Assembly (NCBI GenBank): GCA_002331625.1
Contig: DCZN01000113.1
Span: forward strand, 454 to 11,301
Length of the DNA: 10,848 nt
Direction of reading: 5' to 3'
DNA from: Nitrospira sp. UBA2083
GTDB taxonomy: Bacteria; Nitrospirota; Nitrospiria; Nitrospirales; Nitrospiraceae
The translations under genes and the position numbers were made by a program. This document shows positions 1-6,900 of this stretch, in pieces. The notes beneath the pieces were generated by a model, which was not told where the DNA came from, ran no database searches, and saw only the letters and a program-made list of their open reading frames with translations. Every line of letters starts with the position of its first letter. The stretch's first letter is position 1.

Positions 1-1
1 C

Positions 2-1711
2 TGTTTCAACTGTGTCGACCGCCATCTGACGACACGTGGGGAGCAGACGGCGATTATCTGGGAGGGCAACGAGCCCGACCAGAGTCGCACCATCACCTAT
101 CGAGATCTGCACCAACAGGTCTGCCGCTTGGCCAACGCACTCAAAGCGCGAGGCATCGGCAAGGGCGACCGCGTGTGCCTCTACATGCCAATGATTCCCG
201 AGGCTGTCGTTGCCATGCTGGCTTGCGCGCGCATCGGCGCCATCCATTCGGTGGTGTTCGCCGGGTTTTCTTCGGAGGCCTTCAAACATCGCGTCCGAGA
301 CAGTGAGTGTCGGCTAGTGATCACAGTGGACGGGTATCGACACGGCAACAAGACGATCGGTCATAAGGAAAAGACGGATCAGGGTCTCAGCGATTGTCCC
401 AGCGTCAAGACGGTGTTGGTCGTCAAACGTCTCGGCCTGGACATTCCGTGGGACAGTGCGCGGGACGTCTGGTATCACGAGGCCATGGCCGACAGTTCGT
501 CCGAATGTCCGGTGGTGGAGACGGATGCGGAAGAGCCTTTGTTTATCCTCTACACCTCCGGTTCCACCGGCAAACCGAAGGGCGTCGTGCACACGACCGG
601 CGGCTATATGCTGTTTGCTGCCATGTCACATCGGTATGCCTTTGATTACCATGATGGCGAGGTCTACTGGTGTACCGCAGACATCGGCTGGATCACCGGC
701 CATACCTATACCGTCTATGGCCCATTGGCCAACGGGGCCACCACACTGCTGTTCGAGGGCGTACCCAATTATCCCGATTACTCCCGACTGTGGCAGCTTG
801 TGGACAAACACGGGGTCAATATCTTCTATACCGCGCCCACCGCGATCCGTTCCCTGATGGCGCAAGGCGATGAGCCGGTGAGGAAAGCCAGTCGCCGGAG
901 CCTGCGCATGCTGGGGAGTGTCGGGGAGCCCATCGATCCCAAGTCGTGGGAATGGTTCTATCGCGTCGTCGGCGAACAACGCTGCCCCATTGCAGACACC
1001 TGGTGGCAGACGGAAACAGGCGGATTGCTCTTGACGCCGTTGCCCGGTGCAATGGCATTGAAGCCCGGGTCCGTCGCGAAGCCGTTTTTCGGGGTCGTTC
1101 CGGCCATCGTGGATGAGAAAGGAAACATTCTTGAAGGAGAAGCCCAGGGTCGTCTAGTCATCACGAAACCGTGGCCGGCGCTGGCGCGCACGATACACGG
1201 AAGCCATGAGCGATACCTCAAAACCTATTTCAGCCGATTCCCCGGCCTCTATGATACGGAGGATGGTGCCCGGCGCGATGCCGATGGGTATTACTGGATC
1301 ACGGGGCGGATCGACGATGTCTTGAACGTGTCCGGCCACCGTCTAGGGACAGCTGAGTTGGAGAGCTCGCTGGCAAAGCATCCGGACGTGGCCGAAGCCT
1401 CGGTCGTCGGCTTTCCCCACGAGATCAAGGGACAGGGGATCTATGCCTATGTCGTGCCGCGGCAAGGCATTGCAGTATCGGAGGCACTACGTGCTGCATT
1501 GATCGCCCAGGTGCGAAAGGAAATTGGCCCGATCGCCACACCCGATCATATTCAATGGGCCGAGGCCCTTCCAAAGACTCGCTCGGGTAAGGTCATGCGC
1601 CGCATCTTACGCAAGATCGCAGTGAACGAATTGGCTGATCTGGGTGATACCTCGACACTGGCCGATCCTTCCGTGGTCGACGCCCTGATCGCGCACCGCA
1701 GGGGATCCTGA
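2..1711 (+). CDS. acs: Acetyl-CoA synthetase, 5'-truncated by window edge
   Basis: AMP-forming acetate:CoA ligase, a cytoplasmic enzyme that activates acetate via acetyl-AMP to acetyl-CoA. The reading frame is open from base 2 and gives 569 visible residues. Family members are about 650 residues, so roughly 80 N-terminal residues lie outside the window; the TTG at 128 is internal, because residues before it (CVDRHL, IWEGNEP) also match the family. Visible motifs: the adenylate-forming P-loop [11 protein letters not shown] (bases 551-583), WWQTETGG (1001-1024), the hinge region [18 protein letters not shown] (from about 1306), and the C-terminal [11 protein letters not shown], whose Lys (codon 1589-1591) is the catalytic lysine known in this family to be controlled by acetylation. 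One oddity: the ANL-superfamily motif Y-x-T-G-D reads Y-D-T-E-D here (about 1249-1263). Identification is secure. Confidence 0.97.
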   Translation, partial: CFNCVDRHLTTRGEQTAIIWEGNEPDQSRTITYRDLHQQVCRLANALKARGIGKGDRVCLYMPMIPEAVVAMLACARIGAIHSVVFAGFSSEAFKHRVRDSECRLVITVDGYRHGNKTIGHKEKTDQGLSDCPSVKTVLVVKRLGLDIPWDSARDVWYHEAMADSSSECPVVETDAEEPLFILYTSGSTGKPKGVVHTTGGYMLFAAMSHRYAFDYHDGEVYWCTADIGWITGHTYTVYGPLANGATTLLFEGVPNYPDYSRLWQLVDKHGVNIFYTAPTAIRSLMAQGDEPVRKASRRSLRMLGSVGEPIDPKSWEWFYRVVGEQRCPIADTWWQTETGGLLLTPLPGAMALKPGSVAKPFFGVVPAIVDEKGNILEGEAQGRLVITKPWPALARTIHGSHERYLKTYFSRFPGLYDTEDGARRDADGYYWITGRIDDVLNVSGHRLGTAELESSLAKHPDVAEASVVGFPHEIKGQGIYAYVVPRQGIAVSEALRAALIAQVRKEIGPIATPDHIQWAEALPKTRSGKVMRRILRKIAVNELADLGDTSTLADPSVVDALIAHRRGS

Positions 1712-1729
1712 CAAAGGTCTGGCGGGGGA

Positions 1730-1796
1730 TCGAGTACACTATTGATGTGAATTTTTGTGGAAGAGGTGGCCAGGCCAGAACTGTGTGTGTACTCGA
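1730..1796. repeat. 10-bp perfect inverted repeat downstream of acs
   Basis: TCGAGTACAC (1730-1739) and its exact reverse complement GTGTACTCGA (1787-1796) flank 47 bases, starting 18 bases after the acs stop. The intervening bases contain a further short pairing option (TCTGGC just upstream of the left arm against GCCAGA within the loop). There is no T-run after the right arm, so this is not a classical intrinsic terminator. It could be an mRNA 3' structure, a protein-binding site, or chance. Confidence 0.35.
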
Positions 1797-1902
1797 CCTG
1801 TTATCGGGCGAGCAACTACCGCGATTCCGTTAGCCCTAGCGTTGAGGCACGACCAGTCTCGAAGAGCCAGAGGAGAAAGGGAGCTCTATTTCGAATCGCA
1901 CC

Positions 1903-2268
1903 ATGAGAGATGGTTTGGTCTTGGGCACGACTCTGCTCGTGATCCATTCGTTTGTCTCTTTCCTGGCGTTTCTCTATTGCCATATCAATACTGAGAGCCA
2001 AGTGGTGTTCGTCTATTTTCTGTTCTTTGTTGTTGATGCTCCAACCGTTCCTTTGGCCTTCGAGATCGAAGGAAAGATCGGTCTCCTTACCGGCCTGACC
2101 GATTCGTGGACCGACTTGTGGTACTACGGGCATCAGGGAGTCAACCTGAGGGCCTTCATTCTGACCGCAATCTTTGGCGGGCTTCATTGGTTCCTTATTG
2201 GAAACCTCACGACTTATGTGGTCGGTTGGATTCAGCAGCGAGTGAAACGGAACCGACAAGTGGCGTAA
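1903..2268 (+). CDS. Small integral membrane protein, unknown function
   Basis: A 121-residue protein I do not recognise. Hydrophobicity suggests about three membrane helices: residues 4-25, 32-52 and 83-110. The loop between the second and third is mixed and aromatic (contains DSWTDLWYYGHQ), and the C-terminus is basic (QQRVKRNR), which would sit in the cytoplasm. The only Shine-Dalgarno-like stretch (AGGAGAAAGGGAG, 1871-1883) ends about 19 bases before the ATG, unusually far. No ATG, GTG or TTG codon occurs in frame between them, so either the start is weakly translated or the start region folds. It lies 191 bases after acs on the same strand. I found no sigma-54-like promoter of its own. 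The antisense frame over this region is also open but has lower plausibility. Confidence 0.6.
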   Translation: MRDGLVLGTTLLVIHSFVSFLAFLYCHINTESQVVFVYFLFFVVDAPTVPLAFEIEGKIGLLTGLTDSWTDLWYYGHQGVNLRAFILTAIFGGLHWFLIGNLTTYVVGWIQQRVKRNRQVA

Positions 2269-2277
2269 GCAGTTATT

Positions 2278-2291
2278 CTTTGCGTGCAAAG
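2278..2291. terminator. Short palindromic hairpin after the small membrane protein gene
   Basis: CTTTGC-GT-GCAAAG begins 10 bases after the stop codon of the preceding gene. The stem is 5-6 bp with a very short loop. No U-tract follows, so terminator function is doubtful; position is the main argument. Confidence 0.2.
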
Positions 2292-2330
2292 CGCTTCCGA
2301 CCTCTCGATGCGGATCTGATATCCCATCAG

Positions 2331-2349
2331 CTGTAGCATTCCGCGACAG
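2331..2349. promoter_or_regulatory. Palindromic enhancer-like site (UAS) for the lipoprotein promoter
   Basis: CTGTAGC-ATTCC-GCGACAG is an interrupted palindrome in which the 7-base arms match at six of seven positions. It has the same arm sequence and the same 5-base spacer as the perfect palindrome at 10224-10242. Its centre is about 164 bases upstream of the start point predicted from the sigma-54 site at 2478-2493, the usual range for activators of the NtrC family. No activator is identified in the window, so the binding protein is unknown. Confidence 0.5.
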
Positions 2350-2477
2350 TGATGAATGAACCATCCGTGGATTTTTCCCCGATCCAGTAGAAAGAGGTCA
2401 CTCTGTGCACGGTACGAAACGTCAGCCTTTCAGCAAGGTTCTGGTCCAAATAGAAAGAAAGGTCTGGCTTGCTCCAA

Positions 2478-2493
2478 TGGCACAATGATTGCC
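2478..2493 (+). promoter_or_regulatory. Sigma-54 promoter for the lipoprotein pair
   Basis: TGGCACAATGATTGCC matches the RpoN consensus TGGCACG-N4-TTGCW at all conserved positions except the G after GGCAC and the final W. The invariant GG (2479-2480) and GC (2491-2492) are exactly 10 bases apart. The predicted transcription start is about 2504, 57 bases before the ATG at 2561. This is one of the two best sigma-54 matches in the window. Confidence 0.75.
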
Positions 2494-2560
2494 CTTAGAG
2501 GTTCTAGCGGGAGTCAGATTGAGCAGGAGGATGAGGATAGACATTGATTGTGGAGGCGAG

Positions 2561-2704
2561 ATGAGTCGTTACCTGCTGCTGTGGCTGATTGCCTTTGTTG
2601 TACTTGCAACGGCCGGCTGTCCCCCGCGCCACCCGCCCCATACACCCCAACCGTTTGGCATGGAGGCCGAGACCGGTGGTCTGGCCTTCGTCACTGGGCA
2701 CTGA
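2561..2704 (+). CDS. 47-residue predicted lipoprotein
   Basis: A very small secreted protein with a lipoprotein-type signal: a short start (MSRY), a strongly hydrophobic stretch (LLLWLIAFVVLATA), then A-G-C at residues 18-20, followed by a proline/histidine-rich tail (CPPRHPPHTPQPF). Cys20 would be the lipidated residue, leaving a mature peptide of about 28 residues. Start choice: ATG 2561 has GGAGG at 2552-2556, and longer in-frame starts would fall before or at the predicted sigma-54 start point near 2504. It is the first gene after that promoter and lies 65 bases before the next lipoprotein gene, so the two are probably co-transcribed. No family is recognised; such small entericidin-like lipoproteins are often missed by annotation. 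Confidence 0.6.
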   Translation: MSRYLLLWLIAFVVLATAGCPPRHPPHTPQPFGMEAETGGLAFVTGH

Positions 2705-2769
2705 GGATCTCCGGACAGTGGCTTCAGTCAAGGGCTAATCACAATCAGAGACATGCAATCGTAACGCTC

Positions 2770-3435
2770 ATGCAACCGACGAGCTATGTTATCGCGATCG
2801 CGACCGTTCTCTCGGCGCTTCTCCTGCTCTCGGCCTGTGCCTCGCCGGTCGAGGGCTTATGGCCGCCGGCTCCGAACTCGCCAGCTCGGACTGTCGTTGT
2901 CTCGCTCGATACCTGGCACGCGATGATCGCCTTTTCGACTGACATGCCTTACGCCTCACCCCTTACCCCTCACGCGTTTGAAGAGTGGGGCTATGCCGAG
3001 CGGGCCTGGTATGTGGAGGGAAAGACCGGCTTGACTGGCGTTCTTCGCGCGCTCTTCTGGCCGTCTGAAGGCGTTGTGGAAGTCGGGCGCTATGATCGCG
3101 TGTGGGCAGACCGGACACCCCAGCCGCCTTCCGACCTCTTCTCATTTCGTCTGACCGAAGATGGCTATCAGCGCTTACGCCGGCATCTGCATGCAACCCT
3201 CTTGAGCGAGAACGCCGTGGCCTCCTTCGGTCAATCCGTGTTTTATCCCGCGAACCGCTCATATCACCTGTTTCATACCTGCCATCAGTACGCCGCGCTG
3301 GCGTTGCGTGAAGCCGGCTTGCCGCTCTCACCGTTCTTGACCTTCAACCGAACGAGTCTCGCGTGGCAGCTGCGGCAAGCAACAGGGATTGCCATGGAGC
3401 AGTCATCGTATGGGCCACTCAGCCATATACACTGA
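2770..3435 (+). CDS. Predicted lipoprotein resembling DUF2459
   Basis: A 221-residue protein with a convincing lipoprotein signal: a hydrophobic stretch at residues 7-20 and lipobox L-S-A-C with Cys23. The mature part resembles the DUF2459 family in its order of conserved elements: a DTWHAMI segment (His50) near the start, an EEWGYAERAWY segment (71-81) like the family's GWG-rich core, and HTCHQYAALALREAGLP (169-185), matching the family's TCN-containing block. His50 and Cys171 are candidates for a catalytic Cys/His pair; that role is inference. The open frame extends upstream to 2548, but that part overlaps the 47-residue gene and the signal peptide begins at 2770, so ATG 2770 is chosen even though its Shine-Dalgarno is weak. 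Likely second gene of the sigma-54-driven pair. Confidence 0.75.
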   Translation: MQPTSYVIAIATVLSALLLLSACASPVEGLWPPAPNSPARTVVVSLDTWHAMIAFSTDMPYASPLTPHAFEEWGYAERAWYVEGKTGLTGVLRALFWPSEGVVEVGRYDRVWADRTPQPPSDLFSFRLTEDGYQRLRRHLHATLLSENAVASFGQSVFYPANRSYHLFHTCHQYAALALREAGLPLSPFLTFNRTSLAWQLRQATGIAMEQSSYGPLSHIH

Positions 3436-3488
3436 ACGGCGCTGATGCCCCTATTCCAATTGATGCACCCACACATTGTTTCTCTCTG

Positions 3489-3507
3489 ATGAAGCCTTTG
3501 GCGACAA
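3489..3507. promoter_or_regulatory. Possible degenerate enhancer site upstream of winged-helix gene A
   Basis: GCGACAA (3501-3507) is an exact copy of the right arm of the palindrome at 10224-10242. At the same 5-base spacing the left arm reads ATGAAGC, which keeps TG and GC but matches only 4 of 7 bases. The centre is about 181 bases upstream of the predicted start point at 3679. A second left-type half-site, TTGTCCC, occurs at 3523-3529. Weak on its own; listed because of its position before another sigma-54 site. Confidence 0.25.
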
Positions 3508-3652
3508 TCCTTCTTATTGATGTTGTCCCGACTCTCCCCACTCAAGGTTGCTAGACATCGTTTCATCTCTGTCACCCTGTTGGTACGACTACGGGTTGTT
3601 TCACCACGAATATCGTGCAGTTGGAGGTATCGCCTTCAAGAGGATTCTTCCA

Positions 3653-3668
3653 AGGCACTCAATTTGCT
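3653..3668 (+). promoter_or_regulatory. Sigma-54 promoter for winged-helix gene A
   Basis: AGGCACTCAATTTGCT matches TGGCACG-N4-TTGCW except for the first base and the G after GGCAC. GG (3654-3655) and GC (3666-3667) are 10 bases apart. The predicted start point is about 3679, giving a leader of 36 bases that contains the strong Shine-Dalgarno AAGGAGG (3703-3709) before ATG 3715. The promoter falls inside the upstream extension of the open frame, which excludes the longer starts. Confidence 0.72.
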
Positions 3669-3714
3669 CCCTCTGAGTTGTCAAAGATTCTCACTCGCAT
3701 GGAAGGAGGGAATC

Positions 3715-3960
3715 ATGGCGCGTAAGGGAGCCACCACCGAGTTGATCCTGGATGCGCTAACAAGTGCCAAAGCGGGCGGATGCTCGCTGGAGGAGCTCAT
3801 GAGCGCCTGTTCGGGACTCACCTGGAATCAGGTCTTCTTAGAGGTGGATCGGCTCAGTCGAGACAATGTGGTTATGCTCACCCATAACAAGCCTGGAGTC
3901 TACTGCGTCAGGCTGCCGAAATCGTTGAATTCTGCCTCAGCTGCTGCTGACAGGAGATAA
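3715..3960 (+). CDS. Small winged-helix-like protein A (81 aa), paralogue of 10401-10664
   Basis: Predicted order: a helix (residues 7-18), a second helix from CSLEELMSAC (23-32), a third from TWNQVFLEVDRLSR (36-49), then a likely beta wing VVMLTHNKPGVYCVRL (52-67). This is the layout of a compact winged helix-turn-helix domain, with WNQ..F..VDRLSR as candidate recognition helix; that fold is inference. It aligns without gaps to the protein at 10401: 22 of 47 residues are identical over 21-67, including C23, C32, W37-N38-Q39 and the DRLSR block. ATG 3715 is preceded by AAGGAGG with 5-base spacing and by its own sigma-54 promoter. The alanine/arginine-rich C-terminus is not conserved. It could bind DNA or be a protein-interaction module. 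No named family is recognised. Confidence 0.8.
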   Translation: MARKGATTELILDALTSAKAGGCSLEELMSACSGLTWNQVFLEVDRLSRDNVVMLTHNKPGVYCVRLPKSLNSASAAADRR

Positions 3961-4125
3961 CCGACGCAATCTCTGGCAGCTAATTCTCAACGGCCTGAGG
4001 GGGCAGAGGGACGCCATGACCCTTAAGGTGGTTCCTACGGCTCTGAGTGACAGCAAAAACTTCAATAACCCAGGGATGAGTTTCCATGCTATGGGGTTGC
4101 AATAAGGCCTGCTTTTGCTCACTGA

Positions 4126-5481
4126 TTATGGATGAATAGTAGTGAATCGACGCCAGAAGAAGTAGAGGGGTGTTCCGGCCAAAACAGTCGCTATTCCCAT
4201 GAGCCCCTCCAGTGGTCGCTCATACAGCGCGTTCCAGACAATCATAATCGATATAAGAATGAAGAACACCGGAACGAAGGGATAGAGCGGTGTGCGATAG
4301 GGACGGGGCAGGTTCGGCTCCCGACGGCGCAGGATCAGGAGTGCTCCCACCGCGAGGGCACTGAAGATTGTGAGTACGGTTCCACTGTAGATCAACAGCT
4401 GTTCGAAGCTTCCAGAGAGAATCAAGATTGAGGCCCACAGGCTTTGGAGAAGGGTTGCCTGGATCGGTGCACCTCGTGCCTCGGAAGTTCTACAAAAGTA
4501 CGAAGGAATCAGCCTGTCTTTGGCCATTGCGTAATAGACCCGTGGCCCGGCCCATACCATGGCACTCATGGCTCCGGTGATCGAGAAACAGAGGATCACG
4601 ATGACGAATTGCGCGCCGTCTACCCCCAGCAGTGCCACTGCCACCTTGCTGGCGACGGGCAACAACGGCGGCTGTGCCAAGTCAGTCACCGGCAGCGCGT
4701 AGAAATACAATGCATTCAGTGCGAGATAGAGCAGTGTGACGAACAGCGTGCCGCTGATCAGGGCCAGCGGAATGGTGCGAGCCGGATCGCGGACTTCTCC
4801 GGCCAGATACACCGCAGCATTCCAGCCTGAATAGGCGTAGAGAGCAAAGATCAATGACACAATGGAAACCCCGATGCTGGGGACAGCATGCGGATCGGAA
4901 AGATGAAGATGAAGATGAGCCCAGTCGCCCTTGTCTCCCATCACGCCCGCTGCGATCAGCGCCATGATGGCTCCCATGTTCAGTACCGTCAGTGTCCGTT
5001 GAAGGAAGCCACCGGCTTCTGCTCCAGCAAGGTGACAGGCCGTGATTGACCAGAGGAAGACCAGCGCGACAAAAGTCGAGAGCACACCACGTTCGTCATC
5101 AAGCGTGAAGAGTTGATTCAGGTAGGCGGCGACACTCATCGCTCCTGCCGCGATGGCCGCACTGAAGCCGACCGTGAAGGACGTCCACCCACTCAGAAAT
5201 CCGATGAACGGCCCATAGGTTCGGTGAAGGTAGAGGTATTCCCCACCGGCCATCGGAAGCGCCGTTCCCAACTCACTGTAGGAGAGGGCGCCAGCAAGGG
5301 CGATGAGTCCTCCCAGCAGCCAGATGGAAAGGATCAAGCCGGGGTGGCCGAGATCACGGGCCATGAATCCCGTCGTGGTGAAGATCCCACTGCCCACGAC
5401 GTTGCCAACGAGCACGCAGGCCGCTGTGAACCAGCCGATGCGGCGAGGAAGTGTGGACGGATCTCTCTGATCTCTGCCCAT
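4126..5481 (-). CDS. APC-family amino acid permease
   Basis: A 451-residue inner-membrane transporter of the amino acid/polyamine/organocation superfamily, expected to have about 12 helices and to move amino acids by cation- or substrate-coupled transport; the substrate cannot be read from sequence. Key evidence: the helix-1 motif VGNVVGSGIFTTTG (residues 25-38, the G-S-G-I-F signature), the SYSELGTALPMAGGEYLYL segment (67-85) typical of the family, regular hydrophobic helices throughout, and the C-terminal RRREPNLPRPYRTPLYPFVP segment common in LAT-type and related bacterial members. Its Shine-Dalgarno AGGAG (complement of 5494-5498) overlaps the stop codon of pcm, and the genes are 15 bases apart, so they are almost certainly one transcript, with translation of the permease likely coupled to pcm. 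No clear terminator is seen downstream (3961-4125). Confidence 0.93.
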   Translation of the reverse strand: MGRDQRDPSTLPRRIGWFTAACVLVGNVVGSGIFTTTGFMARDLGHPGLILSIWLLGGLIALAGALSYSELGTALPMAGGEYLYLHRTYGPFIGFLSGWTSFTVGFSAAIAAGAMSVAAYLNQLFTLDDERGVLSTFVALVFLWSITACHLAGAEAGGFLQRTLTVLNMGAIMALIAAGVMGDKGDWAHLHLHLSDPHAVPSIGVSIVSLIFALYAYSGWNAAVYLAGEVRDPARTIPLALISGTLFVTLLYLALNALYFYALPVTDLAQPPLLPVASKVAVALLGVDGAQFVIVILCFSITGAMSAMVWAGPRVYYAMAKDRLIPSYFCRTSEARGAPIQATLLQSLWASILILSGSFEQLLIYSGTVLTIFSALAVGALLILRRREPNLPRPYRTPLYPFVPVFFILISIMIVWNALYERPLEGLMGIATVLAGTPLYFFWRRFTTIHP

Positions 5482-5496
5482 CGGTACGCGCCACTC

Positions 5497-6246
5497 CTAC
5501 TGTTCCGGATGAACGAGCGGAACAAACCGCACGAGGGTGAGAGTTTTTCGCTGATAGCCATCTACTGTCCGGCGATAGAGATCGAGTGTCTGGATGCCTC
5601 GTCCGACCGGCAGGATCAATCGGCCACCGACGGCTAACTGGTCGAGGAGCGGTTGAGGGACCTGTTCTGGTGCGGCAGTAACGATAATGGCATCAAAGGG
5701 TGCTTCTTCGGGCCAACCGAGGTAGCCGTCGCCGGTTCGAACTCGGACATTCTTGTAACCCAGCTCCGCCAACGTCTGGGTTGCTTGGCGAGCCAGCGGT
5801 TCCACGATCTCGATTGTGAATACCTTGTCCGTAAGCTCGCCCAGAATCGCGGCTTGGTACCCGGATCCGGTACCGATTTCCAGGACCTTGTCCGTTTTCT
5901 TGAGTGCGAGTGCTTCGGTCATGTTGGCGACCAAGGATGGTTGCGAAATAGTCTGATTATGGCCGATCGGGAGTGGACCATCGATGTAGGCGAAGATGGA
6001 ATAGCGGGCTGGTACAAAGCGATGGCGCGGCACATGCCGCATCGTCGCGATCACGTCAGGATCTTTGACACCGCTCGCGATAACGTACTGATCGACCATC
6101 CGGTTGCGCTCTGTCTTACGGTTGGAATCCATAGGGGGAGAGTCTGCTCCTTTCCCTCCATTACATGAGGAGCCCCAGATCAGGAGACCGATCATGGCGA
6201 CGGACAGGAGGGGAACGCGTAGGGCATGTTGATGACGAGACAGCAT
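5497..6246 (-). CDS. pcm: Protein-L-isoaspartate O-methyltransferase, lipoprotein/exported form
   Basis: Repairs damaged proteins by methylating L-isoaspartyl residues with S-adenosylmethionine. From ATG 6246 it has 249 residues. The catalytic domain begins around residue 43 and carries family hallmarks: RNRMVDQYV near its start, MRHVPRHRFVP (69-79), the TISQP substrate segment (99-103), SAM motif I VLEIGTGSGYQAA (121-133), and FDAIIVTAAPEQVP (184-197). Unlike the cytosolic enzyme it has about 40 extra N-terminal residues: a basic start, a hydrophobic stretch (11-24) and G-S-S-C with Cys28, which looks like a lipoprotein or at least a Sec signal. It would then act in the periplasm, where the SAM supply is an open question. 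An in-frame GTG at 6258 is an alternative start; neither start has a strong Shine-Dalgarno. First gene of an operon with the permease, behind a sigma-54 site. Confidence 0.93.
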   Translation of the reverse strand: MLSRHQHALRVPLLSVAMIGLLIWGSSCNGGKGADSPPMDSNRKTERNRMVDQYVIASGVKDPDVIATMRHVPRHRFVPARYSIFAYIDGPLPIGHNQTISQPSLVANMTEALALKKTDKVLEIGTGSGYQAAILGELTDKVFTIEIVEPLARQATQTLAELGYKNVRVRTGDGYLGWPEEAPFDAIIVTAAPEQVPQPLLDQLAVGGRLILPVGRGIQTLDLYRRTVDGYQRKTLTLVRFVPLVHPEQ

Positions 6247-6291
6247 GGAGAACCACACAGATTCCGTTCATACGGTCATGTATCGATCAGA

Positions 6292-6307
6292 AGCAATCGT
6301 AGTGCCA
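6292..6307 (-). promoter_or_regulatory. Sigma-54 promoter for the pcm-permease operon
   Basis: On the minus strand the site reads TGGCACTACGATTGCT, matching TGGCACG-N4-TTGCW everywhere except the G after GGCAC. GG and GC are 10 bases apart (plus-strand CC 6305-6306, GC 6293-6294). The predicted start point is about 6281, 35 bases before ATG 6246 (23 before GTG 6258). This is the best sigma-54 match in the window. Confidence 0.78.
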
Positions 6308-6373
6308 TGGTCTGATGAATTGAGAGGTTAGGTAGGAACTTGGCCGCTTGATCCGTATGCCGGTACACCGCCG

Positions 6374-6404
6374 GTCTCCTCACCAGCGGGAGGGGGGAGG
6401 AGAC
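6374..6404. repeat. 8-bp perfect hairpin with purine-rich loop
   Basis: GTCTCCTC (6374-6381) pairs with GAGGAGAC (6397-6404). After one mismatch, CC/GG can extend the stem by two pairs, leaving a 9-base loop. No T-run follows on either strand, which argues against an intrinsic terminator. It sits 93-123 bases upstream of the predicted pcm start point, so it could be an operator. Confidence 0.4.
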
Positions 6405-6533
6405 GCCCCTTGCTCGGCCTGCTGATTGAACAACACCGATCGATCCAATTCCGAGCAGTTCACGCCCATCATCCGCGGAAGTCCCTTCCCAGTTCATCCG
6501 GACTGGAGACGTCCAAAGAAGGTTTCCATCGTC

Positions 6534-6567
6534 ATGTCGTTGCTGCGTGGATAGGTATGTCGCTGCT
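6534..6567. repeat. Directly repeated ATGTCG half-sites in the divergent region
   Basis: ATGTCGTTGCTGC (6534-6546) and ATGTCGCTGCTT (6557-6568) are near-copies 23 bases apart, about two DNA turns. TGTCGC is the half-site of the palindrome at 10224-10242. No full palindrome with the 5-base spacer occurs here. The position is roughly 255-285 bases from the pcm start point and 280-310 from the EEP start point, so a shared enhancer is possible but unproven. Confidence 0.3.
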
Positions 6568-6666
6568 TCCCTCATGTCTATGTGATTGGACGGCCGGGAA
6601 AAGATCGACAGAGCGAACGCTCCGGCAAACTGACAACTCACCGAGCTGGGTTGTATCCCCAAAGGG

Positions 6667-6676
6667 GGCATATGCC
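6667..6676. repeat. 10-bp perfect palindrome upstream of the EEP promoter
   Basis: GGCATATGCC is its own reverse complement. It is centred about 175 bases upstream of the predicted EEP start point (6847), similar to the enhancer-like site at 2331-2349 relative to its promoter, but its sequence is different. It is immediately preceded by a small CCCC-AAA-GGGG inverted repeat (6657-6667). Function unknown. Confidence 0.3.
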
Positions 6677-6820
6677 ACACAATGTCCTCTGGAGTTGACG
6701 CGAAACACCACAGAGATTCGATGCGAGTCTACGTGGTATTGCGTGAGAGATCGAGAAGGAACCGTAGGAATCCGTCGGATTTCATCAGCTTGCACTGCGG
6801 ACCTCGTAGCGGCTTCTCAG

Positions 6821-6836
6821 TGGCATGTGAGGTGCA
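6821..6836 (+). promoter_or_regulatory. Sigma-54 promoter for the exported EEP protein
   Basis: TGGCATGTGAGGTGCA agrees with TGGCACG-N4-TTGCW except C to T in the -24 box and the first T of the -12 box. GG (6822-6823) and GC (6834-6835) are 10 bases apart. The predicted start point is about 6847, 54 bases before ATG 6901. It lies inside the upstream extension of the open frame and so supports the 6901 start. Confidence 0.6.
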
Positions 6837-6900
6837 CAACGACGGCTCGAATTTGTTCATGCACAAGGACCTGATGAATTCATCTCTACGGGAGGACCCT

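Larger units (their letters stand above)
6259..6900. other. Divergent regulatory region between pcm and the exported EEP gene
   Basis: This gene-free stretch of about 640 bases holds two opposed sigma-54-like promoters (6292-6307 on minus, 6821-6836 on plus), an 8-bp hairpin at 6374-6404, a pair of directly repeated ATGTCG half-sites at 6534-6567 and a 10-bp perfect palindrome at 6667-6676. Short open frames on both strands lack family resemblance and overlap these elements, so I do not call them genes. Confidence 0.6.

Noticed and set aside
1842..1860. AGGCACG sequence resembling a sigma-54 -24 box
   Set aside because: At the required spacing the -12 position is CT instead of GC, so the invariant GC is missing.
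1816..2364. Minus-strand frame of 182 codons over the small membrane protein gene
   Set aside because: Translation is hydrophilic and unrecognised. The plus-strand frame gives a coherent membrane protein, though this choice is less certain than others.
2548..2769. Upstream extension of the DUF2459-like gene to 2548
   Set aside because: It overlaps the 47-residue lipoprotein gene and would put the lipoprotein signal peptide in the middle of the protein.
5113..5637. Plus-strand open frame of 174 codons across the pcm/permease junction
   Set aside because: Overlaps two well-supported minus-strand genes and has no recognisable domain or start signal.
6682..6900. Upstream extension of the EEP gene to 6682
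   Set aside because: A sigma-54-like promoter lies inside it, and both a signal peptide and a good Shine-Dalgarno mark 6901.
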